A DNA stretch of 64,000 nt from an uncultured Aquimarina sp. (GTDB lineage Bacteria; Bacteroidota; Bacteroidia; Flavobacteriales; Flavobacteriaceae): positions 1 through 64,000 of the forward strand of contig NZ_CANMQT010000016.1 in assembly GCF_947500065.1 (NCBI RefSeq), read 5' to 3'. Positions 1 through 7,458 of this stretch are shown one piece after another. A program made the position numbers and the translations under genes. Position 1 is the first letter of the stretch. Every line of letters begins with the position of its first letter. Below the pieces are notes generated by a model. It did no database searches. It saw nothing but the letters and a program-made list of their open reading frames with translations, and was not told the DNA's origin.

Positions 1-75
1 TATCAGAATAAAACTCCATAATTCCAGCGTATCCCTCCGAAAAAATTGTCCGATCAAAATGGACAATTGCACCTA
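1..75 (-). other. truncated next gene cassette (leader only)
   Basis: This is the beginning, on the minus strand, of the cassette downstream of the first attC-like site; the rest lies outside the window. It opens with TTAGGTG at the core of the site at 72-138. It contains a strong hairpin followed by a T run and a possible start codon whose ATG is the complement of 17-19, giving only six codons (MEFYSD) before the window ends. No function can be assigned. Confidence 0.45.
38..68 (-). terminator. probable intrinsic terminator at a cassette head
   Basis: On the minus strand, AATTGTCC and GGACAATT form a perfect 8-bp stem with a 9-nt loop, followed directly by a T run (AATTTTTTC). It lies just past the attC-like site at 72-138, so it would stop transcription leaving the gene at 149-730 before it enters the next cassette. 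Confidence 0.6.
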
Positions 76-138
76 ACGTTGCTTGTATGTTGCGTTTGCT
101 TCCCGAAGGGAGCATATGCAATATACAACCTGTTATGT
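72..138 (-). other. attC-like site 1 (short family A)
   Basis: This 67-bp imperfect inverted repeat lies downstream of the 149-730 gene. On the minus strand it runs from ACATAAC to GTTAGGT. The last seven bases match the integron attC core GTTRRRY exactly. The arms TTGTAT/ATACAA and TTGC/GCAA, then CCC/GGG around a TTC loop, fold into one long stem with small bulges. Near-copies are at 2280-2347 and 5507-5576. Confidence 0.75.
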
Positions 139-148
139 CTTTTTTATT

Positions 149-730
149 TTATTCAAATAGTTGTTTCATCTCTTCATTCGCTGAGTTTTCAGCAAGCTTT
201 TCGCCCAAACTCCGTATTTCATTTTCCCAATTTTTCCATTGTTCACTATTAGGGTTGTTAACGGAAATTTGAGTCTCAATATTTCTTGCAATCACATTAT
301 ATTCATAAGATACTCCGTCAAGAGCTATTCCGTTATTTGCAGTAAACAATTCTAGGTCATTAACCTTCCAAACAGGATCATTAATTCCGTTAATTTGCTC
401 CTCAAAATGAAGCTCTCTCACCTTTCCTTTTGAGTTATAAAGAAAGATACCCTGAATTAGTTTTTCAGGATTTTTAATGCCTCGGAACTCACTTTCGTTA
501 AATTTTATGGTAATTAAACCTCCAAAACCTACAAATGACCTACTTATTTTGGCAATCCAAATGTAATCAACTTCTATTTCGTTATCTCTCCAACCTTTAT
601 CATTTCTTATTGTATGCCCTCCGCTATAAAGTCCGTTTAATCCAAATTTAAGAGCAAGAGATTTTTTTACAGTTTGGTTAAATTGAAAAGTATTTAACTC
701 ATAAGATTGTTTTGTTTCTTCTCTACTCAT
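149..730 (-). CDS. hypothetical cassette protein, 193 aa
   Basis: I do not recognise this protein. It has no signal peptide and no membrane segment, so it is probably cytoplasmic. The middle is rich in alternating hydrophobic and polar stretches (for example DYIWIAKISRSFVGFGGLITIKF), suggesting beta-strands, and the C-terminal 50 residues look helical and charged. It is the only gene of its cassette: the upstream core (748-750) lies 18 bp before the start codon, and the stop is 11 bp from the downstream site. Compact cytoplasmic proteins like this are typical of cassette arrays, and an immunity or defence role is possible, but nothing in the sequence shows it. Confidence 0.75.
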   Translation of the reverse strand: MSREETKQSYELNTFQFNQTVKKSLALKFGLNGLYSGGHTIRNDKGWRDNEIEVDYIWIAKISRSFVGFGGLITIKFNESEFRGIKNPEKLIQGIFLYNSKGKVRELHFEEQINGINDPVWKVNDLELFTANNGIALDGVSYEYNVIARNIETQISVNNPNSEQWKNWENEIRSLGEKLAENSANEEMKQLFE

Positions 731-743
731 TTTTTGTAATTAG

Positions 744-914
744 ACATAACGTTTAATATATGTGTCGTAGCAGGGCAAAATGTTACCCAATTATCGACAA
801 AAACTGCGCATTGGTTGCTAACTTTTACATTCTGCAAGCATTGCGCTTTACCAAAAATACAAGAACCATTCGATTGATCACTTAGCTGCTATGACCACAT
901 ATATATTGTTGTAA
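744..914 (-). other. attC-like site 2 (long family B)
   Basis: This is a ~170-bp inverted repeat between AAC (748-750) and GTT (908-910). The outer arms are ATATATGTGTCGTAGCA and the complement of TGCTATGACCACATATAT. The central part carries ACTGCGCATTGG and GCATTGCGC elements. It is nearly identical to the site at 1612-1782 and shares its left arm with the sites at 23895 and 25803. Confidence 0.75.
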
Positions 915-920
915 CCAGTT

Positions 921-1598
921 TTATATTACTGATTTTCTTGATATGTTCGATAGACTTGTATTTCCTTGCTTTATTAGTCTCTTAGCAACTTCTTTTCTTC
1001 CTTTTCCGTCATGTTCATCTACATATTTTGATTCTTCTATGGTCAATAGTTTTACATTCACAAATAATATTTCTTCAAGGCTCAACTTTAACCTATTTGG
1101 AACGTATTCAGATGGCAGTCCTAACAATAATCCAATTTTTTCCTTTTCTTCATTCATTTCATCTGGAAAAGGAACATTAAAGGCATCTGTAGAAATATAG
1201 GTATGGTCTTTTATTGAATAAAGAACGTTAGGATTATTTGCACAAATTTGGCTGGCTTTGTATAGCAATGAAAATTGCCATGAATTTTTAGCCTCATCTA
1301 TATTATTCCATTTTTCATTGCATTCTACAAATAACTCAAGACCAAGACCATTATATTCGAAATGGTCAGGATTATTATCTCTGTCAGAATAGGGGTCACT
1401 TAATCCATCACTTGCAAATATGGTTCCACTTTCAGTTTTTATCATTAAGAATGATTGTCTCAAACCTGGCCACTGAGGACCACCTAAAAAAGCAGGATTT
1501 ATAACATGCGATATCACATCCGAATTGACATCTCCAAGTTCTGACCAAAATTTTTCTCTTTCATTTAAAGATTTTTCAAAGTGTTCTTCAGTAGTCAT
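921..1598 (-). CDS. suppressor-of-fused-like cassette protein (tentative)
   Basis: The start is placed at MTTEEHFEK (base 1598), because the extra residues of the longer ORF (MRRNIKKQGNILPCYDTYIK) are only the attC-like site read in frame. The 225-aa product has no signal peptide. The pattern GLGLELFVECNEKW, then a helical SWQFSLLYKASQIC stretch, then LTIEESKYVDEHDGKGRKEVAKRL with a final ISRKSV, resembles bacterial suppressor-of-fused (SUFU-type) domains, a family often found as immunity proteins in polymorphic toxin systems. I made this match by eye. It is the sole gene of its 868-bp cassette. Confidence 0.7.
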   Translation of the reverse strand: MTTEEHFEKSLNEREKFWSELGDVNSDVISHVINPAFLGGPQWPGLRQSFLMIKTESGTIFASDGLSDPYSDRDNNPDHFEYNGLGLELFVECNEKWNNIDEAKNSWQFSLLYKASQICANNPNVLYSIKDHTYISTDAFNVPFPDEMNEEKEKIGLLLGLPSEYVPNRLKLSLEEILFVNVKLLTIEESKYVDEHDGKGRKEVAKRLIKQGNTSLSNISRKSVI

Positions 1599-1611
1599 AT
1601 TTATAAATTGG

Positions 1612-1782
1612 TTACAACGTTTAATATATGTGTCGTAGCAGGGCAAAATGTTACCTTGTTTTTTGATATTTCTGCGCATTGGTTGCTAACTTTTCCATTC
1701 TGCAAGCATTGCGCCTTACCAAAAATACAAGAATCATTCGATTCAGCACTTAGTTGCTATGGCACATATATCGTGTTATCAG
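1612..1782 (-). other. attC-like site 3 (long family B)
   Basis: The site is bounded by AAC (1616-1618) and GTT (1775-1777) and has the same arms as site 2, with scattered substitutions and a slightly different centre (TTTGATATTTCTGCGCATT). It separates the 921-1598 and 1804-2265 genes. The 921-1679 ORF in the track reads into it, which explains that ORF's spurious N-terminus. Confidence 0.75.
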
Positions 1783-1803
1783 CTTTTCTTTTTTTAAGAT
1801 TTG

Positions 1804-2265
1804 TTAGTCTTCACTTCTAAAACAGGTTATTAGTATATTTTCTTTATTAATAAACACTGTACTTATATCAAAAGTATTTTCCGTTAATGGGTTCCAACTT
1901 GATCCATTCTCATTTGACCTCCATTGATTGTTAAACCAATTTGAATAACAAAAAGAGTCATTATTAAATTTATTAAGCAGTTCCGTATGAAATTTTTTAG
2001 CTATCTCGGTTGGAGTTATTCTAGAAGAAGAATATGCAATGTCAAATTCTATTGAATCTAAAAGCAATTCAGAACATTTTAAGAATTCAATTGAGTTCCA
2101 TTTTTCTCCCAGTTCATTCCAGCCTTCAATTTTGCAAATTTCGTCAAGTTTTGATATTTGATTTTTTTCGATAGATAAATCTATATCAGATATAGAGTAT
2201 AGATATGCATTTCCCCAAATATATTCACTCATATTTAATTCTTCGAATATATCTTTTTTATCCAT
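1804..2265 (-). CDS. hypothetical cassette protein, 153 aa
   Basis: I do not recognise this protein. It is acidic, has no signal peptide or membrane segment, and begins MDKKDIFEELNMSEYIWG. The C-terminal third (SSWNPLTENTFDISTVFIN...ITCFRSED) is a plausible small beta-rich module. Single small soluble proteins of this type are commonly immunity-like in cassette arrays, but I see no diagnostic motif. It fills its 668-bp cassette with about 20 bp to spare on each side between the sites at 1612-1782 and 2280-2347. Confidence 0.75.
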   Translation of the reverse strand: MDKKDIFEELNMSEYIWGNAYLYSISDIDLSIEKNQISKLDEICKIEGWNELGEKWNSIEFLKCSELLLDSIEFDIAYSSSRITPTEIAKKFHTELLNKFNNDSFCYSNWFNNQWRSNENGSSWNPLTENTFDISTVFINKENILITCFRSED

Positions 2266-2279
2266 ATACTTTTAATTGC

Positions 2280-2347
2280 TGATAACGTTTCTTGTATGTT
2301 GCGTTTGCCTGCCGAAGGCGACATATGCAATATACAAATTGTTGTAC
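2280..2347 (-). other. attC-like site 4 (short family A)
   Basis: This 68-bp palindrome runs between AAC (2284-2286) and GTT (2341-2343). The stem is TTGTATGTTGC.../...GCAATATACAA with a TGCC-TGCCGAAGGC tip. It is almost identical to the site at 5507-5576. The stop codon of the next gene begins 4 bp after the GTT, so gene and site are tightly packed. Confidence 0.75.
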
Positions 2348-3145
2348 TTAGTGATTTTTTAATTTCAGCACGATTTTATTATTTCCAAGTAAAAAATAGT
2401 CAGTTTTATTATCTCGCACAAATTCGGTCAGTATTAATTCCTCGTTTTCAAATTTCCAATTGAATTGTTTACGTTCTTTACTCATGGAGTTTACCAGTGT
2501 CACAACATCCATATTTTTATGAGGATGGCTTGTACCAAAATAATTCCTCACTTCGTACTTGTCGAAGTCTTTAAAGTTTTTCAATTTTCCATTTTTTTCG
2601 AATATCACATTCGTACTACTTTTTAGGTTAGCGTATGTTCCCGCAATTAGATTTTCATTAAAGTAATTTGTTATGCTTGAACTTATTTTATGTACTCTAT
2701 CTTGGTTTTCAAGAAGACTTTTTAAATCATTCCTTTTACCGAAAACATATTTTGTTGAATCAATTCTTTCCTGATTGGGGAACTGAGTTAATAATAGTTT
2801 ATCTTTTTCTTTAAATAATGCATACTTTCCTCCAAAGGAATTAAATACAGCTAGAGTATCAGAGTTGTAATTCAGTTTGTAATTCAATTCTATAATAGAA
2901 CCATAACTTTTTAATGAATCGTTTTTTATTTCCAAAAGAATCGCAAACCAAGTTGGTGGTTGCAATCTATATTTAGCAATTTGTTTATCAGCAAGTATAT
3001 TGTCAAAATAATTGTTTAGCCCCCAAACACCATTTAATTCGGAAACATTCGATTTGGGTGTTTGTAATTCAACCCTTTCTTTTTTTTGTTTTGAATTACA
3101 GTTCAAACAAAGGAAAATTATTAATATGTAAATTGCGTTTCTCAT
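2348..3145 (-). CDS. cassette-borne lipoprotein, 265 aa
   Basis: The start is placed at MRNAIYILIIFLCLNCNSKQ (base 3145). The longer ORF's MLALLRFIYLALYL is the adjoining attC-like site in translation. A hydrophobic stretch ends in a lipobox (LCLNC), predicting a lipid-anchored envelope protein. The rest is beta-rich and unrecognised: an N-terminal part with ELNGVWGLNNYFDN, a repeated style of SYGSIIELNYKLNY segments, and a C-terminal WKFENEELILTEF. The ELNGVW opening is reminiscent of lipocalin-like 'lipoprotein, cost of fit to a stimulus' folds, but this is weak. Sole gene of an 869-bp cassette. Confidence 0.75.
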   Translation of the reverse strand: MRNAIYILIIFLCLNCNSKQKKERVELQTPKSNVSELNGVWGLNNYFDNILADKQIAKYRLQPPTWFAILLEIKNDSLKSYGSIIELNYKLNYNSDTLAVFNSFGGKYALFKEKDKLLLTQFPNQERIDSTKYVFGKRNDLKSLLENQDRVHKISSSITNYFNENLIAGTYANLKSSTNVIFEKNGKLKNFKDFDKYEVRNYFGTSHPHKNMDVVTLVNSMSKERKQFNWKFENEELILTEFVRDNKTDYFLLGNNKIVLKLKNH

Positions 3146-3148
3146 TAA

Positions 3149-3320
3149 GTACAACGCCAAATATATGAATCGGAGCAAGGCAAGCAAGCCTGAACCAATC
3201 GATCTATCTGCGCATTTTTATTTCTTGATTAATTTATAAAAATCTAGCGCCATTGCAAAAAGGAAATGACCATTCGATCTAACACTAAACTTTGCTCTGA
3301 TTTTATATATAATGTTGTAG
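3149..3320 (-). other. attC-like site 5 (long family C)
   Basis: This ~170-bp inverted repeat has AAC at 3153-3155 and GTT at 3314-3316. The arms are ATATATGAATCGGAGCAA and the complement of TTGCTCTGATTTTATATAT. Internal conserved blocks are ATCTGCGCATTTTT and ATTCGATCTAACACTAAA. Close relatives are at 3791, 4801 and 6922. On the minus strand the right core reads GTTGTAC. Confidence 0.75.
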
Positions 3321-3325
3321 GGAGT

Positions 3326-3778
3326 TTATTTTTTCAGGAGATTTTCAAATTTACGTGGACTATTACTTTCAAATTCCCAATCAATAATTGGTTTTGGAAA
3401 TTCTATATACCAATTATCTTTTATTAATTTATGGTTTATAATCCAATCATATTTATGATCTCCAATCATTTCAAATTCCGCATGAATAGTTACGTCAAAC
3501 CAAAACAATTTTGTTAAAAGTTCTTCAAATTTTTCAATCCACAAATGCCATTCATATTCCAGAGTTCTGTAACTCGCTCCAAATGTTATTATCTGATCTC
3601 TAAAAATTCCTTGTTCGTTTGGTACTGAAAACATACTTCGATTTATCCAAGGAAATTCCGAATCATTTTCCGGTAAACTATTTATTATCTCAATATTCAT
3701 TCTATGCAACTTATAATAGTCTTCAGTTTTCCATGTCGCTCCGTTTATTCTTCCGTATATTATAGTATGATGTGCCAT
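3326..3778 (-). CDS. hypothetical cassette protein, 150 aa
   Basis: I do not recognise this protein. It starts MAHHTIIYGRINGATWKTEDYY and is rich in Trp and aromatic residues (EYEWHLWIEKFEELLTKLFWFDV). It has no signal peptide. The fold looks alpha/beta and compact, consistent with a stand-alone soluble domain. It fills a 643-bp cassette, the shortest of the array. An immunity-type role would suit the setting, but this is inference from context only. Confidence 0.75.
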   Translation of the reverse strand: MAHHTIIYGRINGATWKTEDYYKLHRMNIEIINSLPENDSEFPWINRSMFSVPNEQGIFRDQIITFGASYRTLEYEWHLWIEKFEELLTKLFWFDVTIHAEFEMIGDHKYDWIINHKLIKDNWYIEFPKPIIDWEFESNSPRKFENLLKK

Positions 3779-3790
3779 TTTGTTTAATTA

Positions 3791-3962
3791 CCTACAACGC
3801 CAAATATATGAATCGGAGCAAGGCAAGTAAGCCAGAACCAATCGATTTATCTGCGCATTTTTGTTTCTTGTTTAATTTATAAAAATCTAGCGCCATTGCA
3901 AAAAGAAAATTACCTTTCGATCTAGCATTAAATTGCTCTGATTTCATATATAATGTTAGCAA
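3791..3962 (-). other. attC-like site 6 (long family C), in duplicated cassette
   Basis: AAC is at 3796-3798 and GTT at 3955-3957. The arms are as in site 5, with GGAGCAAGGCAAGTAAGCC on the left. From 3796 rightwards this sequence is identical to 6927 onwards, because the whole cassette is present twice. Confidence 0.78.
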
Positions 3963-3981
3963 TTTTTTATTTAAGACGCCA

Positions 3982-4317
3982 CTATTCAGTCACTTTCATT
4001 TTTAAGAGTCTTATAGTTTGACTAAATTCGGAATTCTGTTTAGGTGAAGTCTTATATGTCCAATTTCCTCGGTTTTTTAGTATTATTTTCAGAACCCAAG
4101 GGTCATTCTTAGAAAATATTTGAGCAGTTAGAGAGGTTAACATATAAAGTTTTGTCCACCAATTGTTATTTGGATCATAATGCTCTATATCTTTAATGTT
4201 TGAATATTTGAAAGTTCTAAATTCCGAATAATCAATTGCTTTAATCTCAACATGATCAGTCCAAATTTTTATTAGAGGGTATCCTTTTTCATCTAATACA
4301 AGTGCTTCATTTTCCAT
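3982..4317 (-). CDS. hypothetical cassette protein, PH-like fold possible (copy 1)
   Basis: The start is set at the ATG of MENEALVLDEKGYP (4317); the ORF-track start is a TTG two codons earlier. The 111-aa product has no signal peptide. Alternating strands (IKIWTDHVEIKAIDYSEFRTFKYSNIKDIEHY) followed by a terminal helix (FSQTIRLLKMK) are compatible with a bacterial PH-like domain; I cannot be sure of this. It lies 10 bp downstream of the 4328-4786 gene with no attC site between, so the cassette is bicistronic. An identical second copy is at 7113-7448. Confidence 0.7.
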   Translation of the reverse strand: MENEALVLDEKGYPLIKIWTDHVEIKAIDYSEFRTFKYSNIKDIEHYDPNNNWWTKLYMLTSLTAQIFSKNDPWVLKIILKNRGNWTYKTSPKQNSEFSQTIRLLKMKVTE

Positions 4318-4327
4318 TAGCAATGTT

Positions 4328-4786
4328 TTATTCCTTTAATTCGTGCCAACCGGATTTCGCATTCATTCCATATCTTTTCAAGGTGATTTCTTTTCTTTTG
4401 AATCTCAATTCAACTAATGCTGCGATATTTTCTTTTCCATTCATCCATACCAATTCATTATCTACTAATTCCTTAATTAGTTCAATTTTTAATTCATCTG
4501 AACTAAGTTTCGTGTTGTTTTCATAACTCAAAAGACAGGATGTTCCATCCATATAAACAATGATTTGAAGTTTAAGTTTACCTCTTAGTTTTTGTTGGGC
4601 ATCATTTGTTATATGTTTAGTTAGCAGCTTTATTAATTCATTTTTATCTTTTTTTGCGGTTTCAATTTCACTCTCTAAAGCAAACCTCTTGGTGTTACAA
4701 CCTTCAAATTTTTCTTCATAAATATTTTGAGAGTATGAGTATAAAGAAACCAAAATAGAGAAGAGTAATAGGTTTTTTTTAATCAT
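4328..4786 (-). CDS. secreted cassette protein, TonB C-terminal-like (copy 1)
   Basis: The first 19 residues (MIKKNLLLFSILVSLYSYS) form a signal peptide ending before QN. The mature part starts with a charged helical region (ESEIETAKKDKNELIKLLTKHI). It ends in KLKLQIIVYMDGTSCLLSYENN...ALVELRFKRKEITL, which resembles the beta-alpha-beta of TonB C-terminal-type domains by eye. It is first of the two genes in its cassette; the partner at 3982-4317 follows after 10 bp. Identical copy at 7459-7917. Confidence 0.75.
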   Translation of the reverse strand: MIKKNLLLFSILVSLYSYSQNIYEEKFEGCNTKRFALESEIETAKKDKNELIKLLTKHITNDAQQKLRGKLKLQIIVYMDGTSCLLSYENNTKLSSDELKIELIKELVDNELVWMNGKENIAALVELRFKRKEITLKRYGMNAKSGWHELKE

Positions 4787-4800
4787 AATATTGAATTATT

Positions 4801-4972
4801 GCTAACGCCAAATATATGAATCGGAGCAAGGCAAACGAGCCAGGACCAATTGATCTATCTGCGCATTTTTATTTCTTGTTTAATTTATAAAAATCTAGCG
4901 CCATCACAAAAAGGAAATAACCTTTCGATCTAGCACTGAACTTTTGCTCTGATTTCATATATAATGTTACAG
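4801..4972 (-). other. attC-like site 7 (long family C)
   Basis: AAC is at 4804-4806 and GTT at 4966-4968. Compared with site 6 it has GGCAAACGAGCCAGGACC on the left and CACTGAACTTTTGCTCT on the right, so it is a distinct member of family C. Its AAC triplet is also the right border of duplicated cassette copy 1. Confidence 0.78.
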
Positions 4973-4983
4973 GTAGGCATTTT

Positions 4984-5490
4984 TTAACAAGATGTCCAAT
5001 AACTGAATTTTATTAATTTTCCATTATTGATTTCAAGCACTATTCCGTCGTCTCTCTTTTCGTGATGAACACTAAATGAGCCATTTAATTGACCTTTATC
5101 TATCCGATCTTTGATTTGTTTTCCAAATATTTCCGCAAGCGTATTCAATTCCGTTTCACAATTCAATTTATGTTTTCCATAAACTAGTTCAACAGAGTTA
5201 TCATTCTCAAAATCAATCTTTTCAATTAGATATTTTTCTTTTTCATTTCCGGTAAATTTCACCTTTTCATAATCAAGAGTAAAGTATTTGACTCCTTGCC
5301 ATTCAGAAGATAGCCCTCCGCAATCATAGTTCGGTTCAAATTCTCGGTTTGGATTCCCAAATTTTTCGACAATTTTTGATTTCGAAGAAAAGAATTTGAG
5401 TTCATTGAATTCAAACTTATCAAAATCCAAGTTCTGTCCGAAACCTATTTGAGTTGATATTAATAATATTAAGGTATGATATATTTTCAT
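4984..5490 (-). CDS. secreted hypothetical cassette protein, 168 aa
   Basis: A signal peptide (MKIYHTLILLISTQIGFG, cut before QN) predicts export. The mature protein opens with FDKFEFNELKFFSSKSKIVEKFGNPNREFEPNYDCGG, a layout like SmpA/OmlA-type small envelope domains where a helix is followed by 'FG.P', but the match is loose. Three cysteines (NYDCGG, KLNCETE, final WTSC) could form a disulfide. No catalytic motif is visible. Sole gene of its 707-bp cassette. Confidence 0.72.
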   Translation of the reverse strand: MKIYHTLILLISTQIGFGQNLDFDKFEFNELKFFSSKSKIVEKFGNPNREFEPNYDCGGLSSEWQGVKYFTLDYEKVKFTGNEKEKYLIEKIDFENDNSVELVYGKHKLNCETELNTLAEIFGKQIKDRIDKGQLNGSFSVHHEKRDDGIVLEINNGKLIKFSYWTSC

Positions 5491-5506
5491 TATTTATTCT
5501 GCTTAC

Positions 5507-5576
5507 CTGTAACGTCTCTTGTATGTTGCGTTTGCCTGCCGAAGGCGGCATATGCAATATACAAATTGTTACCACC
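5507..5576 (-). other. attC-like site 8 (short family A)
   Basis: This is a ~70-bp palindrome with AAC at 5511-5513 and GTT at 5568-5570. The stem TTGTATGTTGC.../...GCAATATACAA is capped by TTTGCC TGCCGAAGGC GGCA. On the minus strand the right core reads GTTACAG. The 5581 gene ends 5 bp from the site. Confidence 0.75.
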
Positions 5577-5580
5577 TTTT

Positions 5581-6909
5581 TTATATTTCGTTTTCAAGTA
5601 GGTAAAAATAGTTTTTGAGTCCATAAGAATATTTACTCTGATCAGAACCTAAAGTTTTGAATTCCTTTTTCAATACCTCTATTAAATCAGATTTTATATT
5701 TTTTCCTTCAATTTTTGCGCAGTTTAGTTTTACCCAATGAATTTTTGAAGAATTAGGAAAGTCTATCAATGCTTTTTCCAAATCAGGGTTATCATATTTG
5801 TTTTTATCTGCTAATCCGATAAAATAGCTTATCGCGAATTTCTCACTTTGGTATTCGTTCCATCCTTTTTTGTCTGTTTGTTCAGAAACGTGTCCAGTTG
5901 CAACTGATTCTAGGTATGCATAAATATTTAAAAGCTCTTCATCTTTATATTTGTCAGCTAAATCAATCATTTCTTGTCCTCTCTTTTCAAAGAATTCTTT
6001 TTCATCTAATAATCTATTTATAAATGAAATTCTTAGTAAATCAGAAGCTACTTTTCCATTAACGGGCATTTGGTTATTATCAAGAATCAATTTCGAATTT
6101 AGTAATGCTGTTTTAATAGAATCTTTAGGACTTGATTTTTTAGAGAGGTGTTTGATTTTGTTATATGCAGATAGTTGTAAGTATTCTTTACTGTCAGAAC
6201 CAAAAGTACTTTTAATTGTATTTATATCTTTTTCTAAAAAGTATTCTTGGATATTATTATTCCACCAATCTAATTCCCAATTCATATCTAGGAAAATCAA
6301 CTCGTATGCACTTTTAGAATCCTTAGATTTAGTTTTTACTATTAAATCTGACCGTTTTTTAATTTGATCGACTTGACCGTGAATGATATAAATAGCTTTG
6401 TCAATTCCAGTATGATTTTTGGGATGATTTGCTTTTTTCCAATGTTCAATTGCTTTTAAATAATTATCTATATTTAAATAGCATTCACTTAACCAAACAT
6501 CAACTCTATAATCCGTGTCTTTTGTCTGTTTATAAATTTCATAATGTTTAATAGCCGTTTTATAATCTCCAATTCGATGACTTTCTATTGCATATTCTAA
6601 ATTGAAATTTAATTCATTTGGATATTTCTCATAAGCAGATTTATGTAAATCATAAGAGACTTTTGAATCAATATTGTATAATGCTCCACCAATCAGATAT
6701 TTTTGGTATTCATTTGTGGCTTTAGAAACTAATTCATTTATACACTCGTCACAGTCTTTATTTACTAAACAATTTGAAAAGTACTTTAAAGCAGGAGTTA
6801 TTTCAGTTTGAGCTTTTTTTATTTTTTCTGCATTGTTTTCAGTATCAACTTGAGCATTACAGTTAAAGAACAAAATATTAAGGAATATGAATAATAATTT
6901 TTTTCTCAT
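5581..6909 (-). CDS. cassette-borne TPR-like lipoprotein, 442 aa
   Basis: The start is set at MRKKLLFIFLNILFFNCNAQ (6909); the longer ORF runs into the attC-like site (YLPCSDSYIWRYHQL). The lipobox LFFNC predicts a lipid-anchored envelope protein. The central part shows helix-pair repeats typical of TPRs, for example YEKYPNELNFNLEYAIESHRIGDYKTAIKHYEIYKQ and VDVWLSECYLNIDNYLKAIEHWKKANHP. It is unusually large for a cassette gene and fills the largest cassette here (1,416 bp). Probably a protein-interaction scaffold; partner unknown. Confidence 0.75.
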   Translation of the reverse strand: MRKKLLFIFLNILFFNCNAQVDTENNAEKIKKAQTEITPALKYFSNCLVNKDCDECINELVSKATNEYQKYLIGGALYNIDSKVSYDLHKSAYEKYPNELNFNLEYAIESHRIGDYKTAIKHYEIYKQTKDTDYRVDVWLSECYLNIDNYLKAIEHWKKANHPKNHTGIDKAIYIIHGQVDQIKKRSDLIVKTKSKDSKSAYELIFLDMNWELDWWNNNIQEYFLEKDINTIKSTFGSDSKEYLQLSAYNKIKHLSKKSSPKDSIKTALLNSKLILDNNQMPVNGKVASDLLRISFINRLLDEKEFFEKRGQEMIDLADKYKDEELLNIYAYLESVATGHVSEQTDKKGWNEYQSEKFAISYFIGLADKNKYDNPDLEKALIDFPNSSKIHWVKLNCAKIEGKNIKSDLIEVLKKEFKTLGSDQSKYSYGLKNYFYLLENEI

Positions 6910-6921
6910 TTTTGGTAATTG

Positions 6922-7093
6922 GTGGTAACGCCAAATATATGAATCGGAGCAAGGCAAGTAAGCCAGAACCAATCGATTTATCTGCGCATTTTTGTTTCTT
7001 GTTTAATTTATAAAAATCTAGCGCCATTGCAAAAAGAAAATTACCTTTCGATCTAGCATTAAATTGCTCTGATTTCATATATAATGTTAGCAA
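6922..7093 (-). other. attC-like site 9 (long family C), in duplicated cassette
   Basis: AAC is at 6927-6929 and GTT at 7086-7088. From 6927 it is base-for-base the same as the site at 3796-3962. The 71-aa ORF at 6878-7093 in the track is this site read in frame (LLALLRFIYLAL) and is not a gene. Confidence 0.78.
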
Positions 7094-7112
7094 TTTTTTA
7101 TTTAAGACGCCA

Positions 7113-7448
7113 CTATTCAGTCACTTTCATTTTTAAGAGTCTTATAGTTTGACTAAATTCGGAATTCTGTTTAGGTGAAGTCTTATATGTCCAATTTCCT
7201 CGGTTTTTTAGTATTATTTTCAGAACCCAAGGGTCATTCTTAGAAAATATTTGAGCAGTTAGAGAGGTTAACATATAAAGTTTTGTCCACCAATTGTTAT
7301 TTGGATCATAATGCTCTATATCTTTAATGTTTGAATATTTGAAAGTTCTAAATTCCGAATAATCAATTGCTTTAATCTCAACATGATCAGTCCAAATTTT
7401 TATTAGAGGGTATCCTTTTTCATCTAATACAAGTGCTTCATTTTCCAT
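7113..7448 (-). CDS. hypothetical cassette protein, PH-like fold possible (copy 2)
   Basis: Identical in sequence to the gene at 3982-4317, with the ATG of MENEALVLDEKG at 7448. It is the second gene of the bicistronic first cassette, 10 bp after the gene at 7459-7917. Having two identical copies doubles gene dose and places this copy closest to any promoter reading in from the recombinase side. Confidence 0.7.
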   Translation of the reverse strand: MENEALVLDEKGYPLIKIWTDHVEIKAIDYSEFRTFKYSNIKDIEHYDPNNNWWTKLYMLTSLTAQIFSKNDPWVLKIILKNRGNWTYKTSPKQNSEFSQTIRLLKMKVTE

Positions 7449-7458
7449 TAGCAATGTT

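Larger units (their letters stand above)
3796..4806 (-). repeat. duplicated gene cassette, copy 1 (1,008 bp unit)
   Basis: Reading this stretch against 6927-7937, I find no difference in the 1,011 bases including both AAC triplets. Identity stops exactly at the AAC/GTT cores: left flanks are TAC|AACGCC here and GGT|AACGCC at the other copy, right flanks GCTAAC|GCCAAA here and GCTAAC|AATTGT there. The unit holds two genes and one attC-like site. Such precise borders indicate site-specific excision and re-insertion, not homologous or transposon duplication. Confidence 0.92.

Noticed and set aside
46-272. ORFs at 46-252 and 87-272 (plus)
   Set aside because: They run across the short palindromic site and the 3' end of the real minus-strand gene; shadow ORFs.
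72-7093. CRISPR array
   Set aside because: The repeats are 68-170 bp, palindromic and separated by 640-1,400 bp with genes; no short regular spacers and no cas genes.
6878-7093. 71-aa ORF LLALLRFIYLAL...
   Set aside because: It is the attC-like site read in frame, repeated in another ORF, with no start context of its own.
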